From: VGMA01 sp964655475
GTDB lineage: Bacteria > Chlamydiota > Chlamydiia > Chlamydiales > VGMA01
Direction: 5' to 3'
Assembly (NCBI GenBank): GCA_964655475.1
Contig: CAZZMO010000005.1
Span: 49,654-113,653 of the forward strand
DNA: 64,000 nt
Below the pieces are notes generated by a model that saw nothing but the letters and a program-made list of their open reading frames with translations, was not told where the DNA came from and did no database searches. Made by a program: the position numbers and the translations under genes. This document shows positions 1 to 8,844 of this stretch, piece by piece. How positions within the stretch are numbered: the first letter of the stretch is position 1; every line of letters begins with the position of its first letter.

Positions 1-1
1 A

Positions 2-328
2 AGAGCTCTTTTTGGAGGAATAGGAACATCGATCTATACAACAATTTGGTACCGCCGCATAGATCACCAGCATCTCAATTTAGCAAGCAATATGACACCC
101 TATAGTCCAGAGACTGAATATTTTCTAAAAGGGGTCTCAGATTTGGGACTCCAAGATCAATCTGCGCTAGCAGCTGCAAATCTTCTAGTAGATCAGCAGG
201 CGTCAGTCATTGCACTTTGTGAAACCTTCTCAGCCATGACCTGGGTTTCCATTTTGTTGATCCTCCTCTCTTTTTTAGCCTATCAAAAAAGCGCTAAAGT
301 AGCAGCTCATCCTGTCATTAGTGATTAA
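2..328 (+). CDS. C-terminal part of an EmrB/QacA-type (DHA2) multidrug exporter, cut by the window edge
   Basis: The reading frame is open from base 2, so the 5' part of the gene lies outside the window. The visible 108 residues begin RALFGGIGTSIYTT, which matches the end of E. coli EmrB (RALFGSIGTSLTTT, from memory). They continue through the DQQAS segment to a last transmembrane helix (WVSILLILLSFLAY) and a short cytoplasmic tail. EmrB-type proteins are 14-helix proton-driven exporters of the inner membrane. The stop overlaps the convergent epimerase gene by 11 bases. The family call is firm; the substrate cannot be inferred. Confidence 0.85.
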   Translation, partial: RALFGGIGTSIYTTIWYRRIDHQHLNLASNMTPYSPETEYFLKGVSDLGLQDQSALAAANLLVDQQASVIALCETFSAMTWVSILLILLSFLAYQKSAKVAAHPVISD

Positions 329-1127
329 AACCTGACTCCATAAGTTTTTTAGGGATGACTCTTTGACTCGTAAAGAAAAGTTCATCTGCCATCTCACCTG
401 CTGATAAACGGAGGAGCCATTTTGGATAGGTGATGAGGAGAGGACGGTGGAGCTTTTGAGCATACTGTTTAGCCCAATCTTTTTGTCTCATCGGCTCTTT
501 TGAAACGAGATTCACAGGGCCATGGATTGAAGAAGTCTCCAGACAAAAGAGAATCGCTTTGAGTGCTTCATCGAGGGAGATAGAACTCATATACTGCTCG
601 CCACTTCCAAGGATCCCTCCCAAGCCTAATAGAAAGAGGGGGCGGAGTTTTTTTAACATTCCACCCCCTGGATCTAGAACAACACCAAATCTTAAGTAGG
701 CAAGGCGGGTTTTGTCAGAGGCGATTCCTTTGGCTGCAGCTTCCCACTCTCTAGAAAGGGACGCTAAAAATCCCTTTCCAGAAGGGCTCTCTTCTGTAAG
801 GATTTGATCCTTAGCATCTCCATAATATCCTATGGCAGAAGCAGATAAGAAAATTTTAGGTGGGGATTTTAAAAGAGGGATTGTTTTTGCAAAGAATGTT
901 GTCGTTTCGATCCGACTATCGATGAGCTCTTTTTTTCTCTTGTTGCTCCAGCGCTTTCCTGCAATATTAGCTCCTCCCAGATGGATGATGGCGTGAAATC
1001 CTTCAAGAATTTTTGGATCTCTTTCTCTCCGGTTCCAACATACGATGTTGTATCCATTTTCTTCTAAAAAGAGACGAAGGCGCGAGCCAATAAAGCCTGA
1101 AGAGCCCGTTAGTAAGATCGATCGCAT
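318..1127 (-). CDS. TIGR01777-family NAD-dependent epimerase-like protein (YfcH/SDR39U1 type)
   Basis: This 269-residue protein opens with the nucleotide-binding motif TGSSGFIGSRL. It has the family-typical blocks HLGGANIAGKRW (around 49-60) and SASAIGYYGD (around 93-102). The C-terminal part (about 225-268) resembles the DUF1731 tail, with a P-LLR-GEMA-E pattern. Members are extended short-chain dehydrogenase/reductase relatives of uncertain substrate, once mislabelled SulA or cell-division inhibitor; orthologues occur across Chlamydiota. It is slightly shorter than the usual roughly 295-300 residues. It is transcribed divergently from the small gene at 1204 and overlaps the exporter tail by 11 bases. 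Family assignment is strong, biochemical role unknown. Confidence 0.85.
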   Translation of the reverse strand: MRSILLTGSSGFIGSRLRLFLEENGYNIVCWNRRERDPKILEGFHAIIHLGGANIAGKRWSNKRKKELIDSRIETTTFFAKTIPLLKSPPKIFLSASAIGYYGDAKDQILTEESPSGKGFLASLSREWEAAAKGIASDKTRLAYLRFGVVLDPGGGMLKKLRPLFLLGLGGILGSGEQYMSSISLDEALKAILFCLETSSIHGPVNLVSKEPMRQKDWAKQYAQKLHRPLLITYPKWLLRLSAGEMADELFFTSQRVIPKKLMESGFNH

Positions 1128-1165
1128 CTGATTCCCCCTTTTCTGAAAGATAGCAGAAGGAGATC

Positions 1166-1195
1166 TTGCTTACAATCAAAGAGCTTTCGTATAAT
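1166..1195 (+). promoter_or_regulatory. Sigma70/sigma66-type promoter for the gene at 1204
   Basis: TTGCTT at 1166-1171 and a perfect TATAAT at 1190-1195 are separated by 18 bases. Transcription would begin near 1202, only about two bases before the ATG at 1204, so the transcript may be leaderless. Confidence 0.55.
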
Positions 1196-1203
1196 TCTTC
1201 CCC

Positions 1204-1638
1204 ATGGGCAAAGGTTTAACGATAGACAACTTGGGAACAGAAGCTTCCGTCGAATGGGCGAAGATTCAAGAACATGTTGATCTTAGATATATTACAGAAG
1301 TTCCTGTCGTATCAAAAAAGGCAGAGCAGGCGATCATTGACATCGCTACCCCTTCCCATTTAGATGAATTATTTGATCTCAGAAAAAATCCCTCGTGGGC
1401 CCTTTTTCACCCTTTCAAAGGGTACCACCACCGCTTGAAAAAACTCTTCCAACGAAAACTCATTCCCCATCTCGATCCAGAAAAAAGCCGAGAACTTCTC
1501 GACACTTTTTTCGAAGAAGGGGAGATGGATGAAGAGGAAGAAGCAGAAAAACTCTACACAATCTTTCAAGAAATCGAAAATCTTGATGCCATTTTAGAAG
1601 AGATTGTTCTCAATCTTCTCAGCTGTTTGAAGCCTTAA
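1204..1638 (+). CDS. Hypothetical acidic 144-residue protein
   Basis: I do not recognise this family. The protein has no signal peptide or membrane segment. Its C-terminal half is rich in charged residues, with an acidic run (FFEEGEMDEEEEAEKL, about 107-122) that should be helical. The start is the ATG just after a perfect -10 box, with no Shine-Dalgarno sequence; no better downstream start is apparent. It stands alone between a divergent epimerase gene and another hypothetical gene 103 bases downstream. It is probably a real cytoplasmic protein because it has its own promoter and a codon pattern like its neighbours. Confidence 0.7.
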   Translation: MGKGLTIDNLGTEASVEWAKIQEHVDLRYITEVPVVSKKAEQAIIDIATPSHLDELFDLRKNPSWALFHPFKGYHHRLKKLFQRKLIPHLDPEKSRELLDTFFEEGEMDEEEEAEKLYTIFQEIENLDAILEEIVLNLLSCLKP

Positions 1639-1741
1639 TCGCACAACATCGTTTATTTAAAATTAGAAATTACTTTCAAAAAATGTGAAGATTTTGTAAA
1701 AATGACATTTATTATTAGTTAACAAAAATAGGAGATGAGAT

Positions 1742-2467
1742 ATGGCACTAGAAGCAATTCGTATGTATGATCCAATACCAGTAATACAATATGAAAGTAA
1801 TCCAGAATCAGAAGCGGTTGTTGAAGCTCATAAAACATGGTGGGGAACTCATGCTGAAAAAGCCTCTGAACATGGATGTCAAACAGTATCTCTTTTGGCC
1901 GGGAAAGCAAGATTCTATTCTGTTGAGCTTCTTACACTTGGGACAGAAAAAGCTGATGATCGATCAGAGGGCCTAAAAGCAGAATACGAGGCACTTCACA
2001 CGAATTATCAAACACTCCTTTCATTTGCCACTTCTATAAAAACTGCAGGGGAATATGTTACCCGTTTATTAGATGAGGAAAAACTACGCACAGTTAATGT
2101 GAAAGTAGAGACTCCGAAAGCTAATGAAGATGGAAAAGAAGAGGTAGATGTTGCATCTATGCAGATCCATATGCCTCCAGAGCCATCAGAAGCGGAAGTT
2201 CGTCTTAAGTCTCATAAAGAAGAAATCGCCAAATTGATGACTGCTGTTACTATTGGAAATAGTGTCTTTTTTCAAGGACTTACAGCTGTTGATGAAATAA
2301 TGACAAATATTACTTATCAGCTAGCTAATGAAGGAAAGCTCCCTGTAAAGGAAGATCCTCCGGTTAAAGAAGAGAAGGAAATTGAAGAGCGGACTGCTCC
2401 AGTTGTAGATTTTACTTGTTGCTGGGGTGCTTATACAACTTACAAACAAATTCCAACTAAAGTATAA
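1742..2467 (+). CDS. Hypothetical 241-residue soluble protein
   Basis: I do not recognise this family. The protein is predicted largely helical (about residues 20-210), with no signal peptide or transmembrane segment, an acidic linker near 200-220 (PVKEDPPVKEEKEIEER), and a short aromatic and cysteine-containing tail (DFTCCWGAY). A good Shine-Dalgarno AGGAG at 1730-1734 sits seven bases before the ATG. The gene is preceded by an AT-rich spacer and followed by a clear terminator, so it is a single-gene transcription unit. A secreted effector is possible in this lineage but nothing in the sequence proves it. Confidence 0.75.
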   Translation: MALEAIRMYDPIPVIQYESNPESEAVVEAHKTWWGTHAEKASEHGCQTVSLLAGKARFYSVELLTLGTEKADDRSEGLKAEYEALHTNYQTLLSFATSIKTAGEYVTRLLDEEKLRTVNVKVETPKANEDGKEEVDVASMQIHMPPEPSEAEVRLKSHKEEIAKLMTAVTIGNSVFFQGLTAVDEIMTNITYQLANEGKLPVKEDPPVKEEKEIEERTAPVVDFTCCWGAYTTYKQIPTKV

Positions 2468-2472
2468 ATCTG

Positions 2473-2508
2473 AAGAGCCCTCGATGTTTTGTAGTAGGGG
2501 GCTCTTTT
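2473..2508 (+). terminator. Rho-independent terminator after the gene at 1742
   Basis: AAGAGCCC at 2473-2480 pairs perfectly with GGGCTCTT at 2499-2506 across an 18-base loop. T residues follow. It lies six bases past the stop codon. Confidence 0.75.
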
Positions 2509-2522
2509 ATACCCAAGTGAAC

Positions 2523-3161
2523 TCAAAAAGATGATTCTTGTAGGGCTTTAAGGTGGAATGTCCACTTCTCTGCTTTCATAGGGCGAGAGAATGGGGGAAT
2601 ATCTTGTGGAAGCATGCCGATTTCTTTTGGCTCAGAGCTGATCACAATGAAGCCCTCTTCATTCGTGACGAAGCCTTCAAAACCCTCAATTTTTTTCATG
2701 AGCACATCGACATCTTGTCGAATGTAGGCGATAAAGAGCTCTTCATTAATGGAGATGGGACAAAAAGTAGTCAAAACAAGTTTTTGCCGCTCCTCATCAT
2801 ACTCAAACCGGGAGTGGATCTCGAGGTCGTCGAAGAAGAATTCTTCATTTTCTCCGAGATGAAACCGAATGTGTCCTTGTAGATCTTTTTGTAGATAAAA
2901 CCGGTCTAGAATTCCTGCTTCGAGGATCGATGAGTCTTTGAGTAGTTGTTGAAGAAGGATTTCTTTGTGGTGGGTGTTTGACTGGATTTGTTGGAAAAAC
3001 TGCCCTTGTTTCAAGCTGATTGCTTGCAGCTCCGCATCAATTGCATTTTGAGCAAGCCAAAAGGCTTCTGGAACATTTGATACCCTTCTTTCTTTGACAT
3101 AGTATGCCGTGAAGAGAAAGAGGGCGATCAGGAGAGGATATATACAATAAGTTTTTTTCAT
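2523..3161 (-). CDS. Membrane-anchored periplasmic protein with Cache-like C-terminal block, partner of an orphan secretin
   Basis: The 212-residue protein starts with a basic residue pair and one hydrophobic helix (about 6-21), giving an N-terminal anchor with the rest in the periplasm. The segment around 164-185 (TNEEGFIVISSEPKEIG) resembles the D/N-x-x-G-x-ahpxxxxiG signature of Cache sensor domains; this is a weak resemblance. The gene begins five bases after the secretin stop codon, so the two are almost certainly co-transcribed and probably function together at the cell envelope. It could instead be a pilotin-like or minor secretion-system subunit. Function unknown. Confidence 0.65.
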   Translation of the reverse strand: MKKTYCIYPLLIALFLFTAYYVKERRVSNVPEAFWLAQNAIDAELQAISLKQGQFFQQIQSNTHHKEILLQQLLKDSSILEAGILDRFYLQKDLQGHIRFHLGENEEFFFDDLEIHSRFEYDEERQKLVLTTFCPISINEELFIAYIRQDVDVLMKKIEGFEGFVTNEEGFIVISSEPKEIGMLPQDIPPFSRPMKAEKWTFHLKALQESSF

Positions 3162-3166
3162 GTTTC

Positions 3167-4516
3167 TTATTGTAACATTTCATCTCTTTGACCTGAGTAA
3201 GCTGTTGATAATTGGTTTGTTAAATTCTGGTAATCATCTACAGAGTTGATGATATGGGGTTTGACGAAGACAATAATGTTCCGTTTTTCTTCCTCTTTTT
3301 CCTCTCTGGAGAAGAGTCTACCAATCATGGGAAGACCACCTAAACAAGGGACTCCAGATCTATGGATCCGGTGGCGGTTTCTTGTCATGCCACTCAGCAC
3401 TAAGAAGTGTTGATCAGGGACATGAGCACTTGTAATCATATTGGTTTTAGTCGTTTGGATCCCTTGAATAGGGGATGGAGCTGCAACTGCATGGGGGATG
3501 GCTTCAGTGATCTCTTCAGCGATATCTAACGTGATGATGTTGTTTTCACCGAGCATCGGCGTGATATTGAGAGTTACTCCAATATCTCTGTATTCAATAT
3601 TGGCAGTCGTCTGCTGTCCACTTCCTACCGTTTGGACAACTGCGCCAGGGAAGGGAATATTATCCCCCACAAAGATCTTCGAGAGTTTATTGTCTTGAGT
3701 GATGATCTTTTGGTTGAGAACAATCGACGTATCTCCTTCTAATTGAAGCAGGGAAACGAGTGATGCCAATGTGAGAAACGATTTCCCCTTATGAAAGATG
3801 ATATCTCCAATGACACCGAGGTCAAATCCATTTCCAAGAGGGAAGGGGTTACTCCATTGAAGGCCAAAATCGAGGCTGTTTTTAATGTCTGTTTCGATAA
3901 CAAGAATTTCGATGAAGACCTGCTTCAATGGGGTGTCGAGATTTTTCAAAAGGGTGGAAATCTTCCCCATGGACTCTTCTGAGCCAGAAAAGAATAGAGA
4001 GTTTGTCGAAGGGATCCACTGGACCGATTGAATCGCATTAATGAAGTCAAACGAGGTTCCCCCTCCTGTCATCGACTCACTCACAATCTGTTTGAGGGCG
4101 AGCTGGATCTCTGATCCCTTGTGGTATTGGAGTTTATAGACAAAAAAGTGACCCTCTTTGGTAGCGACACTCTCTTCTTTTTTTGCTGCCGCTATAGATT
4201 CGGCACTCGGAGCCTTCGGTTCACGAATGACATAATAGTCTTCTGCTTGTTTGACCACCTCCAAATGGTTTTCTTCTAGGATATGGATCACCGCGCCGAG
4301 CACTTTTTTTGCCGAACTTGGCTTATTCGAAACGAAACTGACTTCAAATTGCAAGAGCTCTTCTTTAAAAATGAAATTGACTTCTGCAATCCTGCTTGCG
4401 AATTTAACCAATTCAAGAGCAGAGACTTTGCTAAAATTAATGACATGACCTTCCTCATCGCTCGGTTCAGCGTAGAGGGGTAACAGGCAGAAGATAAAAA
4501 GAAGTCTATACCACAT
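3167..4516 (-). CDS. Secretin-family outer-membrane channel protein (type II/IV secretion-like)
   Basis: This 449-residue protein has a signal peptide (about 1-16), an N0/STN-like domain (about 25-97), a charged Ser/Ala/Glu linker, an N1-like domain (about 122-195) and the beta-barrel secretin domain (about 245-430). The secretin domain includes the strand pair IEYRDIGVTLNITPML and the hallmark GVPCLGGLPMIGRLF. Secretins form ring-shaped outer-membrane pores for type II, III and IV-pilus systems. At 449 residues it is shorter than usual GspD proteins and has fewer N-domains. No GspE, F or G genes are beside it; the only close partner is the anchored protein downstream. The system it serves is unresolved. 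Confidence 0.88.
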   Translation of the reverse strand: MWYRLLFIFCLLPLYAEPSDEEGHVINFSKVSALELVKFASRIAEVNFIFKEELLQFEVSFVSNKPSSAKKVLGAVIHILEENHLEVVKQAEDYYVIREPKAPSAESIAAAKKEESVATKEGHFFVYKLQYHKGSEIQLALKQIVSESMTGGGTSFDFINAIQSVQWIPSTNSLFFSGSEESMGKISTLLKNLDTPLKQVFIEILVIETDIKNSLDFGLQWSNPFPLGNGFDLGVIGDIIFHKGKSFLTLASLVSLLQLEGDTSIVLNQKIITQDNKLSKIFVGDNIPFPGAVVQTVGSGQQTTANIEYRDIGVTLNITPMLGENNIITLDIAEEITEAIPHAVAAPSPIQGIQTTKTNMITSAHVPDQHFLVLSGMTRNRHRIHRSGVPCLGGLPMIGRLFSREEKEEEKRNIIVFVKPHIINSVDDYQNLTNQLSTAYSGQRDEMLQ

Positions 4517-4647
4517 AAGAGTGAATATGTTAGCAGGGAATGAGTTTTTTCTGAGGGGTTTTTTATTCGGGAGTGCTACAGAATCAAGGATTTTTGGACC
4601 GAAGCCCCGCTGTAGATATGCTGAGAGCGTTTTCTCTTTATGAAAAA

Positions 4648-6558
4648 TTAATCTATTCCAAAGGTCTTTAAATAGAAGGCATATTCTGATTTTAGAGAGG
4701 TCATGATCGCATCTTTGGAACGGAAGCCATGCTGCTCATTCGGGAAGAGAATATAAGAGGTGGGGACTCCCTTCTTTTGGAGAGCTTGATAGACCATCTC
4801 TGACTGAGAAGGGGGTACAACTCGATCTTCTCCCCCTTGTAGAAGTAAAAGTGGAGTATTGATTCGATCGATGTGGTGGATCGGGGAGCGCTCCTTGTAA
4901 AGAGGAAGGTCCTCTGGGTATTTACCAATTAGCTTGTCGAGATAGTGAGCTTCAAATTTATGGGTATCTTTGACCAGAGCCTCTAAATCGCTCACGCCAT
5001 AGTAACTCACACCCGCTTTGAAAAAATTTTGAAAGGTGAGAGCCGCCAGTACCGTGTAGCCACCTGCACTACCTCCTACGATTGCTACTTGATCCTGATT
5101 GGCTAAGTTCTGTTCCACGAGATACTTGGCTGCATAGATCGCATCTTCCACATCAGCAATTCCCCAGTTCCCATCTAAGAGTTCTCGATATCTTCGACCA
5201 TATCCGCTACTGCCTCGATAGTTCACTTCAACGACAGCAAATCCACGACTCGTCCAATATTGGTGGGTAAGATCGAGGACCGCTTTTTTATGACCAGTAG
5301 GTCCTCCATGACATCTGACGATGAGAGGGGGCGTCTTTTGAGAGGGGGATGATTGAAAATAGGGGTTAGATGGGGGATAATAGATGGCATGAGCCTCTTC
5401 ATCCTCTCCCGTTTTATACTTGATGGGGATGGGAATAGAAAAAAACTTAGGGTCGATCGGTGGGGGATCTGAGGCAAAAACAGTCTCTGTGAGGTTTGTC
5501 TCTAAGTCCACATATGAGATATTGAGAAATGTGGTCGGGGAGGCTCCGATAAAGATCACCCCATGTTTGTAAGCCTTAAGAGACTGGAGAGAGGTAAAGG
5601 GGGTATCGATGGTTTCAAGCCGTTTTTTTTCGAGGTCGATCACTCCAAGGCGGTCAATTGCCTCTTCTGTGTAGATCAAGGCCAGAGCTGTTTTCCCTTT
5701 GTAAGAAACAAACGCTGCCCGTTTCATTCCGAGTGACCACATCGGCTCTGCTATATCTGCATTCATCTGGCAAAGAAGCTTAGTTTCCCCTTTCTCATAG
5801 GTATAAAAATTCCAAAAACCTGTTTCGTCAGATACGTAATAAAGAATTCCAGCAGGGGAGAAGAGAGGCATAGCAATCGATATATTTTTCCCACCAGCAA
5901 CTTTTCTTTGGTATTCTAAAAGCCCTTGATCATGAATCTCTGCCATATAGAGATCTGTTCCATCCCAAGGCATATTGGGCTGATTCCAAGCAGTCCATGC
6001 AATGTGTCTGCCATCAGAGCTCAGCACAGGATCTGCATAAAAATCGTAGCCAGAAGTAATGATCTGCACCGTTTTCTTCTTCGTATTGATGCAGACTAGA
6101 GAGTTTTCGGTATGATCTTTGTTAGAGTGATCTTCCATCACACTATAGAGGTAGTTTCCATCGGGAGAGAGGGTAAAGCTTGCAAAGCGGCGATTCGGAT
6201 GGTCAATGATGAGCTCGATAGAGCCCTCTCGGTTGATTCTATAGAGATGTTGATCTTTGTAGTGGATGAAGTAGATATCATCGCCATGAACTGCATAAGA
6301 GCTTCCACCATATTCGTGAACAGTGGATCGGACATTATATTCAGCAGGAATGGCATCTTTAATTTTGCCATGCGATTTCGATACAATGACAGATCTCCCT
6401 TTCTCTTGAGGGCGCCCCTCAACCCAAAGGACCTCATCACCTCTAACTGATAGATCTGATAAACGAACGCTTCCCTGAACGACGACCTCTTCAGTGATGG
6501 GCGATTTCCATGAGCCATAAGGGGAGATAGAAATATCATGTATCATATCGTTTGACAC
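4648..6558 (-). CDS. S9-family serine peptidase (prolyl oligopeptidase / acylaminoacyl-peptidase type)
   Basis: This 636-residue cytoplasmic protein has an N-terminal beta-propeller-like part (about 1-370) and a C-terminal alpha/beta hydrolase domain. The catalytic triad can be placed at about Ser497 (VGGSAGGY), Asp578 (QGGEDRVVPP) and His610 (NEQHGF). The segment RCHGGPTGHK forms the oxyanion-side loop seen in the family. S9 enzymes cleave short peptides or N-acyl amino acids, which suits salvage of host-derived peptides alongside the nearby OppA-like binding proteins. There is no signal peptide. The gene stands 131 bases upstream (in transcription) of the secretin gene and follows the 736-residue gene by 20 bases. 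Confidence 0.9.
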   Translation of the reverse strand: MSNDMIHDISISPYGSWKSPITEEVVVQGSVRLSDLSVRGDEVLWVEGRPQEKGRSVIVSKSHGKIKDAIPAEYNVRSTVHEYGGSSYAVHGDDIYFIHYKDQHLYRINREGSIELIIDHPNRRFASFTLSPDGNYLYSVMEDHSNKDHTENSLVCINTKKKTVQIITSGYDFYADPVLSSDGRHIAWTAWNQPNMPWDGTDLYMAEIHDQGLLEYQRKVAGGKNISIAMPLFSPAGILYYVSDETGFWNFYTYEKGETKLLCQMNADIAEPMWSLGMKRAAFVSYKGKTALALIYTEEAIDRLGVIDLEKKRLETIDTPFTSLQSLKAYKHGVIFIGASPTTFLNISYVDLETNLTETVFASDPPPIDPKFFSIPIPIKYKTGEDEEAHAIYYPPSNPYFQSSPSQKTPPLIVRCHGGPTGHKKAVLDLTHQYWTSRGFAVVEVNYRGSSGYGRRYRELLDGNWGIADVEDAIYAAKYLVEQNLANQDQVAIVGGSAGGYTVLAALTFQNFFKAGVSYYGVSDLEALVKDTHKFEAHYLDKLIGKYPEDLPLYKERSPIHHIDRINTPLLLLQGGEDRVVPPSQSEMVYQALQKKGVPTSYILFPNEQHGFRSKDAIMTSLKSEYAFYLKTFGID

Positions 6559-6578
6559 TAACAGATAGGGAAATAAGA

Positions 6579-8789
6579 TTAAACTTTCTTTTTATACTGA
6601 GGCGGAAGGGGGTCGAACTTCACTTGTGATTCCAGTGTACTCTTCCAGATGCGGACATTCTGAATGATTGTTTTCATGAATTCCTCATGACATTTTGGAT
6701 CGTTGAAGCGGAGAAGATAAGAGAGACAAGATATATCGTATGCATTTACAAATGAAGATGTTAAAGATACTGACTCAAGATTCATAGACTCAACACATTG
6801 CGAAATAAAGTCTTTGAAAGTGGGGTTGATAGCTCCAAGTACAAGGAGGAAATAGTCATCGACTACTTGTGTTTTCAAGAAGAAGATATTCTTGTTGTAA
6901 TCATGCTCCAGTGCTTCGAGAAGCATGAGGAAGTGTTTCTTCAATATTGCAGGTGAGAGAAGACTTTGCATGTAGGTTGGGTTTAAGGAGTAGAAGTAGT
7001 TCTCCAGGAGGAAGTCCTGATGGATATTGATTTGCAAAAGGAGTTTCTTCAGGTCGGTCAACACTTCATTTTGCTTCGAGATCATCCCACCATTATAGTC
7101 TCTGATATCTCCAAGCATTTTTGTGAGCTCAGAAAAAACGGAGCGTCTCGCTTCATAGAGATCGAGGGAATAGTCCTTTCTCAAAAAGGCCGTTTTGTCG
7201 AGGTGTACTTCAAAGACGTTTGCCTCTTTCGGGTATTTTTTTCTTAAGAAACCGACCATCTTCACATCGTGGTCGCTAAATTTTACCCCTTGCTTTGTCT
7301 TAGAGAAAAGTTTTTGGAGGGATTCATCTTCAGGCTTGAGGAGGCGGAGCAGAATGACAGTGAAAGAGATCTTCGTCTGCGTCTGCTTGTGGAACGTAAT
7401 GATGACCTGAGGGATATCGTGGACATACTTCAGCTGATTGCTCAAGATCAAGATGTTTCTCATCACCTCTTCTTCATTTCTCGGCATGAAAATCGGGTTA
7501 ATGACACTCTCGATTCTCCCTTTAATCTCTGTGGGGAGTCGCTTTCTCAACTCCTGAATCTCTTGAATCGAAAAGTTGCCACTACCTTTTTTTTCCACTT
7601 CAAGATAGATCGTTCTCACCTTATTGGCGCCGCGTCGATCAATAATGCTTGAATCCTTTACTTTGACAGCATTCGGGATGCAACTTTGGATCGCTTTTAG
7701 TACGTGCCGCTCTTCAAAAATCTCATTCTCACGGAGGAGATTGATCCCAATCAATACCCCTAAAATCGGAGTCACTTTCTGATCATCCCTGATTGTTGTC
7801 TTTAAGATCTTGATGCTGAGCTGCCTCTGGTGTGGTTGCGATAAGACATAGTTGGTCAATGACTTATGAAACAAGTACTTATAAGAAATAATCCTAGTCA
7901 AGTGCTTCAAATCTCTTGCTACTGTGAACTGATCTTTAAACTGGAGGATAAAGTATTGAAGGTCGTTATAGATGTCTCTTTCAAATACCTGGGGTCTAAA
8001 TTCCAATAGAGGTGCAATCTGTTCCTTAATTTGTGTCACTTTCTCTTCCGCAGAAACCTTGATCAAGAAATGGCGCATCTGGTCGAAAATATTGTGGTCA
8101 AACTCTTTAGATGGGCGGTCGAGAAGAGAGGCAATGTTTTCCTGAATGATGATCTTTTTCTGATCAATGGTCAGTGGTTTCAACGCAATGACGTTTCTCG
8201 CATGCTGCACAGCCAAAATATTCAACTTGATCTCTTTAGAGAGAGAGGGGAGGCTTGCTTTGACGAGTGTCAGATCATTGGGATTATCGATCCGGATGAA
8301 TAGCTCATGTAAGAAGTAGCCCCTCTGCGGAAATAATTTAAACCGAAAAGCCATTGAGAGTACGTTGACGATCGGCAGCTGCTTTCCTGGGATCAGCCAG
8401 CGGCTGCAGGTGTCACTTACAAATCTTCCTACCCCATGTGTGTACTCTGAAGAACAAAGGACCGCGATCGAGATGATGTAAGGGGACTCTTTCGTCGTTT
8501 TAGACCAGGTGACGATGGGGACCTGCTCTTCTAGAGCGTCGTAGAACTCCTCAATCGTTTTCTTTTCTTGGAATGACTCAATGAACTTTGCCTTCTCGAG
8601 AACATCATGAGGAATCAATCTTTTAATAATGAGCTGTAGGGCGCTGAAATAATGTAAGAAGCTATCCTTGTTTTCATCAGGGCAGGAGAATGGGGCCGTG
8701 ATTTCCAAAAGATGGGGTAAAAAACCACTATCGAGAGAGATAGACTCTTCTGGTAAATCCTCGGGGAGTATATCTAGGCTTCTTAACAT
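6579..8789 (-). CDS. Large hypothetical 736-residue protein
   Basis: I do not recognise this family. The protein is rich in Leu, Ile, Lys and Phe, appears mostly helical, and has no signal peptide, no membrane segment and no catalytic motif I can point to. The C-terminus is basic (PPQYKKKV). It has its own promoter-like sequence upstream and is followed 20 bases later by the S9 peptidase gene. A helical-repeat scaffold or a type III-secreted protein would fit its size and composition, but that is speculation. Confidence 0.7.
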   Translation of the reverse strand: MLRSLDILPEDLPEESISLDSGFLPHLLEITAPFSCPDENKDSFLHYFSALQLIIKRLIPHDVLEKAKFIESFQEKKTIEEFYDALEEQVPIVTWSKTTKESPYIISIAVLCSSEYTHGVGRFVSDTCSRWLIPGKQLPIVNVLSMAFRFKLFPQRGYFLHELFIRIDNPNDLTLVKASLPSLSKEIKLNILAVQHARNVIALKPLTIDQKKIIIQENIASLLDRPSKEFDHNIFDQMRHFLIKVSAEEKVTQIKEQIAPLLEFRPQVFERDIYNDLQYFILQFKDQFTVARDLKHLTRIISYKYLFHKSLTNYVLSQPHQRQLSIKILKTTIRDDQKVTPILGVLIGINLLRENEIFEERHVLKAIQSCIPNAVKVKDSSIIDRRGANKVRTIYLEVEKKGSGNFSIQEIQELRKRLPTEIKGRIESVINPIFMPRNEEEVMRNILILSNQLKYVHDIPQVIITFHKQTQTKISFTVILLRLLKPEDESLQKLFSKTKQGVKFSDHDVKMVGFLRKKYPKEANVFEVHLDKTAFLRKDYSLDLYEARRSVFSELTKMLGDIRDYNGGMISKQNEVLTDLKKLLLQINIHQDFLLENYFYSLNPTYMQSLLSPAILKKHFLMLLEALEHDYNKNIFFLKTQVVDDYFLLVLGAINPTFKDFISQCVESMNLESVSLTSSFVNAYDISCLSYLLRFNDPKCHEEFMKTIIQNVRIWKSTLESQVKFDPLPPQYKKKV

Positions 8790-8797
8790 AAAAAACC

Positions 8798-8825
8798 AGT
8801 ATAAATGTAATAGAATATTTGTAAA
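8798..8825 (-). promoter_or_regulatory. Putative promoter for the 736-residue gene
   Basis: Reading the minus strand, TTTACA (8825-8820) and TATACT (8803-8798) are separated by 16 bases. The start codon follows eight bases after the -10 box. The spacer is slightly short, so the call is tentative. Confidence 0.4.
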
Positions 8826-8844
8826 CTGTAAAGATTATGCTACT

